Shown here in pieces: positions 1 through 7,267 of a stretch of DNA of 64,000 bases (positions are counted from its first letter, which is position 1; every line of letters starts with the position of its first letter). This stretch comes from RGIG8597 sp045133795 (GTDB taxonomy: Bacteria > Spirochaetota > GWE2-31-10). The position numbers were made by a program, and so were the translations under genes. The notes beneath the pieces are model-generated. The model had not been told where the DNA came from and searched no databases. It worked only from the letters and a program-made list of their open reading frames with translations. The stretch covers positions 1-64,000 of the forward strand of contig JBGUUT010000108.1 in NCBI GenBank assembly GCA_045133795.1. Reading direction: 5' to 3'.

Positions 1-247
1 CAGCTAAATGGAACAAATGTATTCCAGCTAAATGGAACAAATGTATTCCAGCTAAATGGAACAAATGTATTCCAGCTAAATGAAACAAATGTATTCCAGC
101 TAAATGGAACAAATGTATTCCAGCTAAATGGAACGATGTGTTTCAGCTAGCTTGAACGATGTGTTTTAGCTAGCTTGAACGATGTGTTTTAGCTAGCTCG
201 AACGATATGTTTTAGCTAGCTTGAACGATGTGTTTTAGCTAGCTTTC
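1..247. repeat. Two-family tandem minisatellite, 24-bp then 23-bp units
   Basis: Positions 1-120 hold five copies of a 24-bp unit that begins CAGCTAAATGGAAC and ends ATGTATTC; the fourth copy has one G-to-A change. At 121-143 lies a hybrid copy, and from 144 to about 236 there are four copies of a related 23-24-bp unit (AGCTAGCTTGAACGATG followed by a T-rich end), then a partial copy. The two families share the AGCTA start and a central GAAC. The array begins at the window edge, so its true left end is not seen. Read from base 1, the 24-bp units encode a repeated octapeptide QLNGTNVF, ending at TAG 148-150; other frames are also open, so coding is unproven. Confidence 0.9.
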
Positions 248-291
248 TTTATATCTGCTTGCCCGACAAAATAAAATTACCCCTACCCTAA

Positions 292-323
292 AATAAAAAA
301 ACCACTGACATTTCATCAGTGGT
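292..323 (-). terminator. Rho-independent terminator, minus strand
   Basis: The arms ACCACTGA (301-308) and TCAGTGGT (316-323) pair perfectly around a 7-nt loop. Read on the minus strand, the stem is followed by a run of seven T. A second hairpin (arms at 337-343 and 354-360) lies just upstream on that strand. This implies a short minus-strand transcript starting between about 450 and 880. Confidence 0.7.
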
Positions 324-379
324 AAACGGTAGTTAAAAGGTTGTCGTTATTGGCAACCTTTACAAAGAGACTGCCGTAT

Positions 380-451
380 CTATAAGAGAACAACAACAAA
401 CAAACAAATAGAAAGATTACAACAACAGGTAACAATTCTATTTAGTTTCAT
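380..451 (-). CDS. Possible 23-aa hydrophobic, cysteine-rich peptide
   Basis: This tiny reading frame encodes MKLNRIVTCCCNLSICLFVV followed by VLL and a stop. Four of the 23 residues are cysteine and the last third is hydrophobic enough to enter a membrane. It sits directly upstream of two hairpins, the second being a strong terminator, on the same strand. The ribosome-binding site is poor: only GAG three bases before the ATG. It could be a small membrane peptide, a leader peptide, or a chance frame. No homologue is recognised. Confidence 0.2.
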   Translation of the reverse strand: MKLNRIVTCCCNLSICLFVVVLL

Positions 452-533
452 TCTCGGATTAGACTTGATAAAAATTGATTTTTTCCATTAAAATTTTAAA
501 CTTAATTATAATGATAAAACTACACAAATTTAA

Positions 534-549
534 TGTTTCACGTGAAACA
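534..549. other. parS: parS centromere site (ParB binding)
   Basis: TGTTTCACGTGAAACA is an exact match to the Bacillus-type parS consensus, and the palindrome extends to 20 bp (532-551). ParB/Spo0J binds such sites near the origin to nucleate the partition complex. It lies in non-coding AT-rich DNA about 19 kb from the dnaA-pgeF gap, in line with origin-proximal clustering. No parA or parB gene is in the window. The rest of 452-842 is very AT-rich and shows only short palindromes. Confidence 0.92.
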
Positions 550-842
550 TTTTGGTTATTTAATAAAAAATGAAGAGAGATATTTATTTCGATTTTCTCA
601 GAAAATATGAATAAACTAGAATATATTATTCTATATATAGAATCGACAAAAAACTTTCTTTGTTAACAAGAAAATATAAAATTCTACCTTTTTATAACGC
701 ATATTTTCTTTGCATAAAAACATACTTATCTTATATACCTACCATTAAAAACACAACACAAACAATAAAACTTTTATTTTATTCTATATAAGTATATTGA
801 ACATAGATAAGACTAATTTCTAAAAAAAACTTCTTTTTTTTA

Positions 843-870
843 TTGACAAAGAAAGAATAAAAGGTTAAAT
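843..870 (+). promoter_or_regulatory. Sigma70-type promoter of the tRNA cluster
   Basis: A perfect TTGACA (843-848) is followed after 16 bases by TTAAAT (865-870), 18 bases before the first tRNA. It is well placed to drive the whole tRNA/SRP RNA cluster. Confidence 0.6.
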
Positions 871-887
871 AGTCATCATTACCTATT

Positions 888-974
888 GGAGAGCTGTCTG
901 AGTGGTTGAAAGAGGCGGTCTTGAAAACCGTTGTAGTCGCGAGGCTACCTGGGGTTCGAATCCCTAGCTCTCCG
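888..974 (+). tRNA. tRNA-Ser(UGA)
   Basis: This is a type II tRNA of 87 nt. The acceptor arms GGAGAGC (888-894) and GCTCTCC (967-973) pair fully and the discriminator is G. The anticodon loop CTTGAAA gives UGA, and a long variable arm is present, as expected for serine. CCA is not encoded. Confidence 0.95.
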
Positions 975-989
975 TTTTTTATTTTTACA

Positions 990-1078
990 GGAGAGGTGCG
1001 AGAGTGGTCGAATCGGGCTCCCTGCTAAGGAGTTGATCGGCTTACCCCGATCCAAGGGTTCGAATCCCTTCCTCTCCG
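990..1078 (+). tRNA. tRNA-Ser(GCU)
   Basis: An 89-nt type II tRNA with acceptor GGAGAGG/CCTCTCC, discriminator G, anticodon loop CTGCTAA (GCU) and a long variable arm. It lies 15 nt after tRNA-Ser(UGA). CCA is not encoded. Confidence 0.95.
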
Positions 1079-1085
1079 ATCCACT

Positions 1086-1172
1086 GGAAAGTTGTCAGAG
1101 TGGTCGAATGTGCACGCTTGGAAAGCGTGTATACGTTAGTGCGTATCGGGGGTTCGAATCCCCCACTTTCCG
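1086..1172 (+). tRNA. tRNA-Ser(GGA)
   Basis: An 87-nt type II tRNA with acceptor GGAAAGT/ACTTTCC, discriminator G, anticodon loop TTGGAAA (GGA) and a long variable arm. It is the third serine isoacceptor in the tandem array. Confidence 0.95.
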
Positions 1173-1178
1173 AATAGC

Positions 1179-1252
1179 GAGCCAGTAGCTCAGCTGGATA
1201 GAGTTTTAGATTGCGGATCTAAAGGTCGGAGGTTCGAATCCTCTCTGGCTCA
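1179..1252 (+). tRNA. tRNA-Arg(GCG)
   Basis: A 74-nt tRNA with acceptor GAGCCAG/CTGGCTC, discriminator A, and a perfect anticodon stem TTAGA/TCTAA. The loop TTGCGGA gives anticodon GCG with G37. The D-loop has the A20 expected for arginine. Most bacteria read CGU/CGC with an A34 (inosine) arginine tRNA, so a G34 form is unusual. Confidence 0.88.
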
Positions 1253-1258
1253 TTTTTA

Positions 1259-1339
1259 TGGGGAAATGCGAGAATGGTTAATCGGTCATTTTGACTTATC
1301 TTTATAGATATATTGCAGGTTCAATTCCTCATTCCTCAA
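1259..1339 (+). pseudogene. Decayed type II tRNA-like element
   Basis: TGGGGAA (1259-1265) can pair with TTCCTCA (1332-1338) as an acceptor stem with one G-U pair. The D-arm segment TGCGAGAATGGT is almost identical to that of the nearby tRNA-Ser(GCU). A variable-arm hairpin (TATCT/AGATA) and a TTCAATT T-loop are visible, but the T-stem needs a bulged C. The anticodon arm is reduced to a short GTCA/TGAC hairpin with no normal 7-nt loop, so it should not decode. It ends 2 nt before the SRP RNA. I read it as a degenerated tRNA. Confidence 0.5.
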
Positions 1340-1341
1340 TT

Positions 1342-1458
1342 GCCTCTTTTAGTTCAAGACTCTATACGATAATGATAAAACTAACCCCGCCAGGATCGGA
1401 AGATAGCAACGGTACCTTTTTGACTTATGCGTATAATCGGTTTTGGATGTAAAGGGGC
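1342..1458 (+). ncRNA. ffs: Signal recognition particle (4.5S) RNA
   Basis: The Ffh-binding hairpin is clear: CCAGGATC, a GGAA tetraloop (1398-1401), then GATAGCAACGG, which matches the conserved asymmetric-loop pattern. The ends close the molecule: GCCTCTTT (1342-1349) pairs with AAAGGGGC (1451-1458), and TATACG (1363-1368) pairs with CGTATA (1430-1435). A T-run follows. The RNA works with Ffh in membrane targeting. Its position just upstream of dnaX is also seen in Bacillus. There is no Alu domain, so it is the short bacterial form. Confidence 0.9.
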
Positions 1459-1500
1459 TTTTTATTAGCCTATATAAATAGTTCAAAAGGCAAACAAAAA

Positions 1501-3150
1501 ATGGCACATACTGCAACAGCTACTGAATATAGACCACAAAGTTTTTCTTCTCTTGTCGGACAAGATTTCGTTTCTACAGCAATAAAAAATTCTTTAAACT
1601 CACAAAAAATTGCTAATGCTTTTCTTTTAAGCGGCCCCAGAGGTGTTGGTAAAACAACTACTGCTCGTTTGATTGCAAAAGGATTAAATTGTATTCACGG
1701 ACCTACCGGTGAACCTTGTAATGAATGTACACAATGTGTCAGTATAAAAGAAGGTAATAACAGCGATGTTATAGAAATCGATGGTGCTTCTAATACAAGT
1801 ATAAATAATATCAAAACGATTCAAGAAGAAATTCAATATCTACCTACTGCAGGTAAATATAAGATTTATATCATAGATGAAGTTCATATGCTTTCAAAAA
1901 GTGCATTTAATGCTCTTTTAAAAACTATTGAAGAACCACCGGAACACGTTGTTTTTATTTTTGCTACAACAGAATTAAATGAAGTTCCCGCAACTATTAA
2001 ATCTCGTTGTCAACAATTTAACTTGAGATTAATTCCAAGTTCTATTATCGAAAACAACATACAAAAGATTTTAACTGATAAAAATATTGCTTTTGATAAT
2101 GACGGTATAAAATGGATTGCAAAAGAAGGAAAAGGTTCTTTGCGTGATGCATATACATTACTAGACCAAATCATTTCTTTTTGCGGTAACGAAATAACTT
2201 TAGAAAAGATACAATCTAAACTCGGAATTGCCGGAAAAGAACAAATTTCTCAATTGGTTTCTTTTATCTTAAATGAAAAGATAATGGATATTCACTTAAA
2301 AATAGAGGAATTATTAAGTTTAGGATGTAGAATAGAACAAATACTTGCTGATATTATTTCTTTTTTCAGAGATTTACTTTTGTTAAAATCGCAAGTTTCT
2401 TCTGACGATATAAAAAATAATTCGTCTTCTTTTTCTCCGGAGATTCTGGAAAAATTATCTATTTATGATATCGAAAATATTCTAGATTTATCTTTTCATT
2501 TTTTCGAAAAATTGAAATATTCTATTAATCAAGAAATGGAATTAGAATTCTTCTTAATTAAATTATCAAAATACAAAGATTTTATAAGACCCGGAACTCT
2601 TTTAAAACAAATTAAAAACCTTCAAAACTCATTTATTGAAAAAAAAAAATTAAATGAAATAGATGTTCCACAAATAAAAAGAAATGAGAGTTTAAATAGT
2701 ATTTCTACCGATAGCGTTTCTACACCTATCGAAAATAAAACACCGGAAGATATAAAAGAGGAAATACTTTCTCCGCAAACGGAAAAGACTCCCCTATTAA
2801 AAACTTCGGAAGTAAATGAAACATCAATACAAAAAGAAAATAATTTCATTGAAACAACAAAAGTTATGCTTGAAGAAGTAAATCAGGAATCTACACCTGA
2901 AACTATTGTTGAAAAAGTTAATCTAACACCGGAAACAAAATCGATTGCAGAAAAAGCAGTTTCAACTTCTTCTACGGATAATAGTTTGACTATTGAAGCA
3001 AAACCGACTATAGAAAAAACAACTTCTGAGTTCTCTTTTTCTTCTCTCATAAAGGAAAGCACTATTCCTGAAAATAAGGAAAAACTTTCACCTTATGAAA
3101 TTAATAAGAAAAATCTAAAACAACTTTTTTCATGTACAGAATATAGATAA
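1501..3150 (+). CDS. dnaX: DNA polymerase III subunits gamma/tau
   Basis: This is the clamp-loader ATPase that loads the beta clamp at replication forks. The N-terminal AAA+ domain has Walker A GPRGVGKT (45-52), a four-cysteine zinc site (C64, C73, C76, C79), and the Walker B region IIDEVHML followed by LLKTIEEPPEHVVFIFATTE. Residues after about 390 are low-complexity, rich in E, T, S and K, and the length of 549 fits a tau-like product. An AAGG lies 10 bases before the ATG. It heads a dnaX-ybaB-recR group, a common arrangement in bacteria including Treponema. Confidence 0.95.
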   Translation: MAHTATATEYRPQSFSSLVGQDFVSTAIKNSLNSQKIANAFLLSGPRGVGKTTTARLIAKGLNCIHGPTGEPCNECTQCVSIKEGNNSDVIEIDGASNTSINNIKTIQEEIQYLPTAGKYKIYIIDEVHMLSKSAFNALLKTIEEPPEHVVFIFATTELNEVPATIKSRCQQFNLRLIPSSIIENNIQKILTDKNIAFDNDGIKWIAKEGKGSLRDAYTLLDQIISFCGNEITLEKIQSKLGIAGKEQISQLVSFILNEKIMDIHLKIEELLSLGCRIEQILADIISFFRDLLLLKSQVSSDDIKNNSSSFSPEILEKLSIYDIENILDLSFHFFEKLKYSINQEMELEFFLIKLSKYKDFIRPGTLLKQIKNLQNSFIEKKKLNEIDVPQIKRNESLNSISTDSVSTPIENKTPEDIKEEILSPQTEKTPLLKTSEVNETSIQKENNFIETTKVMLEEVNQESTPETIVEKVNLTPETKSIAEKAVSTSSTDNSLTIEAKPTIEKTTSEFSFSSLIKESTIPENKEKLSPYEINKKNLKQLFSCTEYR

Positions 3151-3161
3151 GGAGATTTATA

Positions 3162-3476
3162 ATGTCACCATTTGATTTACTAAAAAATTTTAACATCAAT
3201 TCTTTAAAAGAAAAAGCTGAAGAAATGAAAGAAAAAATTGAAAACTGTGAAGTTACCGGTGAAGCCGGAGGCGGTTTTGTCAAAGTTAAAATTAACGGTA
3301 AATTTAAAATACTTGATATCAGTTATGAAAATAACAAATACATCACCGAAGATTTAGAAACATTCAAAAATCTTATAATCTGTGCTCAAAATGATGCTTG
3401 TGATAAAATGAATGAACAAATCAAAAATGAGCTCGGACCTTCTTTCGGAGATTTATCTTCGTTTCTGGGAAAATAA
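3162..3476 (+). CDS. ybaB: YbaB/EbfC nucleoid-associated protein
   Basis: A 104-residue protein of the YbaB/EbfC family, small dimeric DNA-binding proteins usually encoded between dnaX and recR. The N-terminal helix is charged and is followed by the family pattern EVTGEAGGGFVKVKINGKFK and a C-terminal amphipathic helix. The start follows AAGGAG by 8 bases. It lies 11 bases after dnaX and 2 bases before recR, so the three are surely co-transcribed. The role in nucleoid organisation or recombination is inferred from the family. Confidence 0.9.
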   Translation: MSPFDLLKNFNINSLKEKAEEMKEKIENCEVTGEAGGGFVKVKINGKFKILDISYENNKYITEDLETFKNLIICAQNDACDKMNEQIKNELGPSFGDLSSFLGK

Positions 3477-3478
3477 AA

Positions 3479-4072
3479 ATGTATCAAATTGAAGATTTAA
3501 TCGCAATATTAAGCAGACTCCCCGGTTTAGGTAAAAAAACAGCCTCTAAGTTGGCTTATTTCTTCGTTAAAAACAAAGAATATTCTAATGATTTCATTAA
3601 GATTCTTTCATTTATACAGAAAAATACAAGTTTCTGTCCTGATTGCGGCTGTATTATTTTAAATGTAGAAAAATGTTCTATTTGTTCTTCTGATATTAGA
3701 AACAAAAACCTTTTATGTATTGTAGAAGAACAAAAAGATATGATGGCAATAGAAGATACCGGTGTTTTTTCAGGTCTTTATCATATTCTTTCAGGAACAA
3801 TAAATCCGTTAGAAAATCGCACACCCGAAAAATTAAGAATAAAAGAATTAATAAATAGATTACAAGAAAATAATTTTGAAGAAATTCTTATAGCTACTAA
3901 TCCTACCATTGAAGGCGATGCTACATTTTTATATCTTCAAAATCTTATCAAAACAACTTTTCCAAATATAAAAATATCTAAAATAGCCACCGGTCTTCCA
4001 ATGGGAGGAGTTTTAGAATACGCAGATAAACATACTCTATCACGAGCAATAGAGCAAAAACAATATTTTTAA
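3479..4072 (+). CDS. recR: Recombination mediator protein RecR
   Basis: RecR acts with RecO and RecF to load RecA on gapped DNA. The 197-residue protein has the N-terminal helix-hairpin-helix (LSRLPGLGKKTA), a four-cysteine zinc finger (CPDCGC...CSIC, about residues 57-73) and a Toprim domain starting LLCIVEEQKDMMAIE. The C-terminal Walker-like segment LPMGGVLEYAD is present. It ends the dnaX operon and overlaps the convergent histidine kinase gene by 4 bases at its stop. recF is also in this window. Confidence 0.95.
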   Translation: MYQIEDLIAILSRLPGLGKKTASKLAYFFVKNKEYSNDFIKILSFIQKNTSFCPDCGCIILNVEKCSICSSDIRNKNLLCIVEEQKDMMAIEDTGVFSGLYHILSGTINPLENRTPEKLRIKELINRLQENNFEEILIATNPTIEGDATFLYLQNLIKTTFPNIKISKIATGLPMGGVLEYADKHTLSRAIEQKQYF

Positions 4073-5466
4073 GATTCTTCTTTATTTATAGGAAGCTGAA
4101 TAACTAGTTTTGTTCCCTGATTAACTTTTGCAAAAAAGATAGAGCCTTTATGTTCTTCTATTATCCCTTTACATATTGCTAATCCTAAACCAAAACCGCC
4201 GGATTCTCTGTCTCTGGCTTTATCTACACGATAAAACTTTTCGAAAACAAGTTGAAAATATTCTTCTGATAAAGTTTTTCCGTTGTTTTGAATCGAGATT
4301 TCACACAAATTATTACATTCATTCATCATTACTTTTATATACGTAGCTCTCGCATTAATAGCATTCTGAATTATATTAACAATCACTCTCTTTATCTTCT
4401 CAACATCAATATTACATAAAATATCTTTATCACAAAAATATTCGATTTGTACATTTCTTGATTTTTCTAAAACAACCAACTCTTTAGATAACATCTCAAA
4501 GAAATATTTCATTTCAAATGATTCTAAAAATAAACGTTCTTTTTTCATTTCAAGACGAGATACTTCTAATATTTCACCAACCATATTATTCAATAAATCA
4601 ATTTCTGATAAAATTGATTTATAAAATTCTTTCTCTTCTTTTTCCGGTAAATCAATATCAAGCATTAATTCGGTATAACCTCGAATTCTCCCTAAAGGAG
4701 AACGCAATTCATGACTTACGGTAGCCAATAAATCATCACGAATCTCTTTCATCTTTACCAATTCTTCTGACATCGAATTAAAAGAGCTTATTACTTGACC
4801 GATTTCATCTTTAGGTTGGATTTTAACTTTTACACCATATTTTCCTGCAGCAATTTGTGAGGCTGCTTTTGCTAAGTCAAACAATGGTTTTATTGCATTG
4901 TTCACATGAAAAACTAAAAAAGGTATTATAAAAATAGCAGAGATAATAGAACTAATTAAAAGGCTTTGAAAAATTATTTTTAAGAAATTAATCTTTACGG
5001 ATAACTCTATAGATTTAAAAGGCAAATTCGCCTTAAAACTAATTTGCCTTTTTATTTCAAATAAATAACTTTTCGTTTCCTTTCTATATATCAATTTAGG
5101 AAAATCTTTATATTTTATATCGCCTTCGACACTGTTTATTGTAAACTCCATTCCCGGAAATGTCTTTTCTACTTGGCTTTTTAAAATATCAGTTCCATTA
5201 TCTGAATCATAAGTTAATAAATCATAAACATCATAATGCTCTTCCGAAACTCCGTTATAATACTTTTCAATTTGAGACTTTAATGCTGTCGTTTTAAAAT
5301 CAATTCCAGCCATTTGAGAATCTAATAACTTATGAAAAGTAAAATAAGAAATTACAACTGTTAAAATAACATGGATTGCGAGCAATATAAGAAAAAGGCT
5401 TATCATCCTTTTTCTTAAAGAACTTTTTATGTGTTTATTTTTTAACTTCAAATCTATATCCTGCAC
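4069..5466 (-). CDS. Two-component sensor histidine kinase
   Basis: A membrane kinase with two transmembrane segments (about 21-44 and 163-187) flanking a sensor region of about 115 residues. A HAMP domain follows, then a HisKA domain with phospho-acceptor H252 in SHELRSP, and an HATPase domain with an N-box (NIIQNAINA) and G-box GFGLGLAICKG. It overlaps the response regulator gene by 32 bases. The GTG start used here lacks a well-spaced RBS; a TTG five codons later (5451) sits 7 bases after AGGA and may be the true start. The layout resembles CpxA/BaeS-type kinases. The signal is unknown. Confidence 0.9.
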   Translation of the reverse strand: MQDIDLKLKNKHIKSSLRKRMISLFLILLAIHVILTVVISYFTFHKLLDSQMAGIDFKTTALKSQIEKYYNGVSEEHYDVYDLLTYDSDNGTDILKSQVEKTFPGMEFTINSVEGDIKYKDFPKLIYRKETKSYLFEIKRQISFKANLPFKSIELSVKINFLKIIFQSLLISSIISAIFIIPFLVFHVNNAIKPLFDLAKAASQIAAGKYGVKVKIQPKDEIGQVISSFNSMSEELVKMKEIRDDLLATVSHELRSPLGRIRGYTELMLDIDLPEKEEKEFYKSILSEIDLLNNMVGEILEVSRLEMKKERLFLESFEMKYFFEMLSKELVVLEKSRNVQIEYFCDKDILCNIDVEKIKRVIVNIIQNAINARATYIKVMMNECNNLCEISIQNNGKTLSEEYFQLVFEKFYRVDKARDRESGGFGLGLAICKGIIEEHKGSIFFAKVNQGTKLVIQLPINKEES

Positions 5467-6133
5467 CCCAAACGGTTCTTATACTACAATTTTCTGATTT
5501 TTGTTGTTTCAACTTATTTCTCAAGTGGCTTATATGCATATCCACTGAACGGTCAAAACTTTCATAATCTCTATCAGAAATAACTTTTAACAACTCTTCT
5601 CTGGTAAATGTTTTTTCAGGATTTGATGCTAATAAATACAAGATTTCAAACTCTGTTTTTGTTAATTCCATTTCATTACTATCAACAATCAACATTCTCT
5701 TATCTGCATTTATTACAAGATTACCGAAAACCAATTCTTTCTTTTGAGTGTAATCAAACGGTGTACTTGCTGAACGTCTTAAAACACTTCTGATTCTTGC
5801 ACTTAATTCTCTTATAGAAAAAGGTTTTGTTACATAATCATCAGCACCTAATTCAAGACCGATAATCTTATCAATTTCATCACCTTTTGCAGTTAACATA
5901 ATAATAGGAACGTCTACTTTCTTCTGCAATTCTTTTAACAAATCAAGACCGTTTTTTCCCGGAAGCATAATATCCAATAATATAATATCCGGTTTTTCTG
6001 TATCTACAATTTGGTCTACATCTTTTCCATCATTTATTATTACAACGTTAAACTCGTATTGAGTAAAATATTTTTGTACTATATCTGTCAGTTTCTTATC
6101 ATCATCTACAATTAATATCTTTTTCTTCACCAT
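5435..6133 (-). CDS. OmpR-family response regulator
   Basis: The N-terminal receiver has the acidic pair at D10/D11, the phosphorylation site D54 (LLDIMLPG) and the conserved lysine in YVTKPFS. The C-terminal winged helix (about 130-230) has the family pattern FTREELLKVISDRDYESFDRS and ends in VWGAGYRFE. At 232 residues it is of normal length. It lies first in a two-gene operon with the overlapping kinase. Targets are unknown. The two outer-membrane-type genes just upstream are on the same strand, 105 bases away, but nothing ties them to it. Confidence 0.92.
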   Translation of the reverse strand: MVKKKILIVDDDKKLTDIVQKYFTQYEFNVVIINDGKDVDQIVDTEKPDIILLDIMLPGKNGLDLLKELQKKVDVPIIMLTAKGDEIDKIIGLELGADDYVTKPFSIRELSARIRSVLRRSASTPFDYTQKKELVFGNLVINADKRMLIVDSNEMELTKTEFEILYLLASNPEKTFTREELLKVISDRDYESFDRSVDMHISHLRNKLKQQKSENCSIRTVWGAGYRFEVKK

Positions 6134-6238
6134 AAAGAAAACTCCTCATTTTGTTTATTAAAAAATATACAAATAATAAAAAAAATATACTACTCGAAAA
6201 TAAAAAATAAATGCAGTATATATTTTAATATTTACAAT

Positions 6239-7267
6239 TTAGAAAAAAACGGATATTCCCAACAACGAAACATCCAACAGTGGCAAATCATAATCAAATA
6301 TCTTTCCGTACCACTGATTATTTTTATTCGAATACTTTTGAGTCGTATGAAAATTTATAAACATTGTATAATAAATCTTTTTATAAAGTTTTATATCTAA
6401 TCTCTGATAAAACGAAAACTGCGGTAAGAAATAAGACTCTATAGCTTCAAATGTATCGCCTTTTTCTTTTATTGCTGAAATATTATAAATACTTGCACCA
6501 AATGAATAATGAGAAATTTTATAAAAAAATGAAAATCCTAATGACATTCCATAAAATTGTGCAAAAGGTGCTAATCCGTCAGCATTTTTTTCAAGATAAA
6601 AATCTTTATATGACAAATTATAGAACAATCCGATTTCCATATATCTTACGGGATAAAACGCTACATTAAAATTTATGGGAAATATAGAAAAATTATTCAA
6701 ATCCTCATAATACAAATGCAACGATACACCGCTTAGACTCAAACTTGCATAAGGATAATCATGTTCTATTTTTCTATCTTGCGAGTAATTAATTTTATTC
6801 TCAATTACTGTATTTTGAACAGTGGTTACTTCGTCATTTACTACTAAAGATATATCTTTCTCTATTTGTTTATATATATCTTCCTTTATCAAATTTAAAT
6901 CTTCCAATGATACACACATTTCTGTATTGAAAGTTGATGATGACAAAAGTTCACCTTTTTTATTATAAATACCAAGTTTCAATATTTTTTCTTCATATTT
7001 AAAAATATAAAACGCATCATTTTTATTTAGAGCAACACGCTTTTCAAACGGTAATTTCGCAAAACTGTAATCGCAAAAAAAACGACAATCTGATATTTTT
7101 TTCTCACTCTCAATACAATTGAAAATATACATCATTACCAAATTATCTTCTTCTTTTGCTAATTCTGCCTTTTCATAAAAAAGCGAAACTTTTTTTTCTT
7201 CCCCGTAAAAAACAGAAGCAATAAATAAAATAAAAATAATTAATAACCCTTTATAATTTAATGCCAT
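6239..7267 (-). CDS. Predicted outer-membrane protein of unknown function
   Basis: No named family is recognised. The 342-residue product starts with a signal-peptide-like segment (GLLIIFILFIASVFYGEE). Residues 25-160 form a mixed domain, and from about 170 the sequence alternates aromatic and polar residues, typical of beta-barrel strands, ending in a terminal phenylalanine. The gene overlaps the similar upstream gene by 17 bases, so both are probably translated together. Both look like a soluble domain joined to a barrel. A surface or outer-membrane role is inferred only from this architecture. Confidence 0.7.
   Translation of the reverse strand: MALNYKGLLIIFILFIASVFYGEEKKVSLFYEKAELAKEEDNLVMMYIFNCIESEKKISDCRFFCDYSFAKLPFEKRVALNKNDAFYIFKYEEKILKLGIYNKKGELLSSSTFNTEMCVSLEDLNLIKEDIYKQIEKDISLVVNDEVTTVQNTVIENKINYSQDRKIEHDYPYASLSLSGVSLHLYYEDLNNFSIFPINFNVAFYPVRYMEIGLFYNLSYKDFYLEKNADGLAPFAQFYGMSLGFSFFYKISHYSFGASIYNISAIKEKGDTFEAIESYFLPQFSFYQRLDIKLYKKIYYTMFINFHTTQKYSNKNNQWYGKIFDYDLPLLDVSLLGISVFF

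Noticed and set aside
1..247. CRISPR-like array
   Set aside because: The units are directly adjacent with no unique spacers; it is a plain tandem repeat.
1259..1339. Functional tRNA-Gln or selenocysteine tRNA
   Set aside because: The acceptor starts like tRNA-Gln, but the long variable arm and the short anticodon arm do not fit Gln, and no UCA anticodon sits in a proper loop.
1503..1517. Sigma54 -24/-12 promoter (TGGCAC...TGCA)
   Set aside because: GG and GC are only 8 bases apart rather than 10, and it lies within the dnaX coding sequence.
3101..3283. Minus-strand frames within dnaX/ybaB and similar frames in other genes
   Set aside because: They overlap well-supported genes, lack ribosome-binding sites and show no family motifs; they are shadows.
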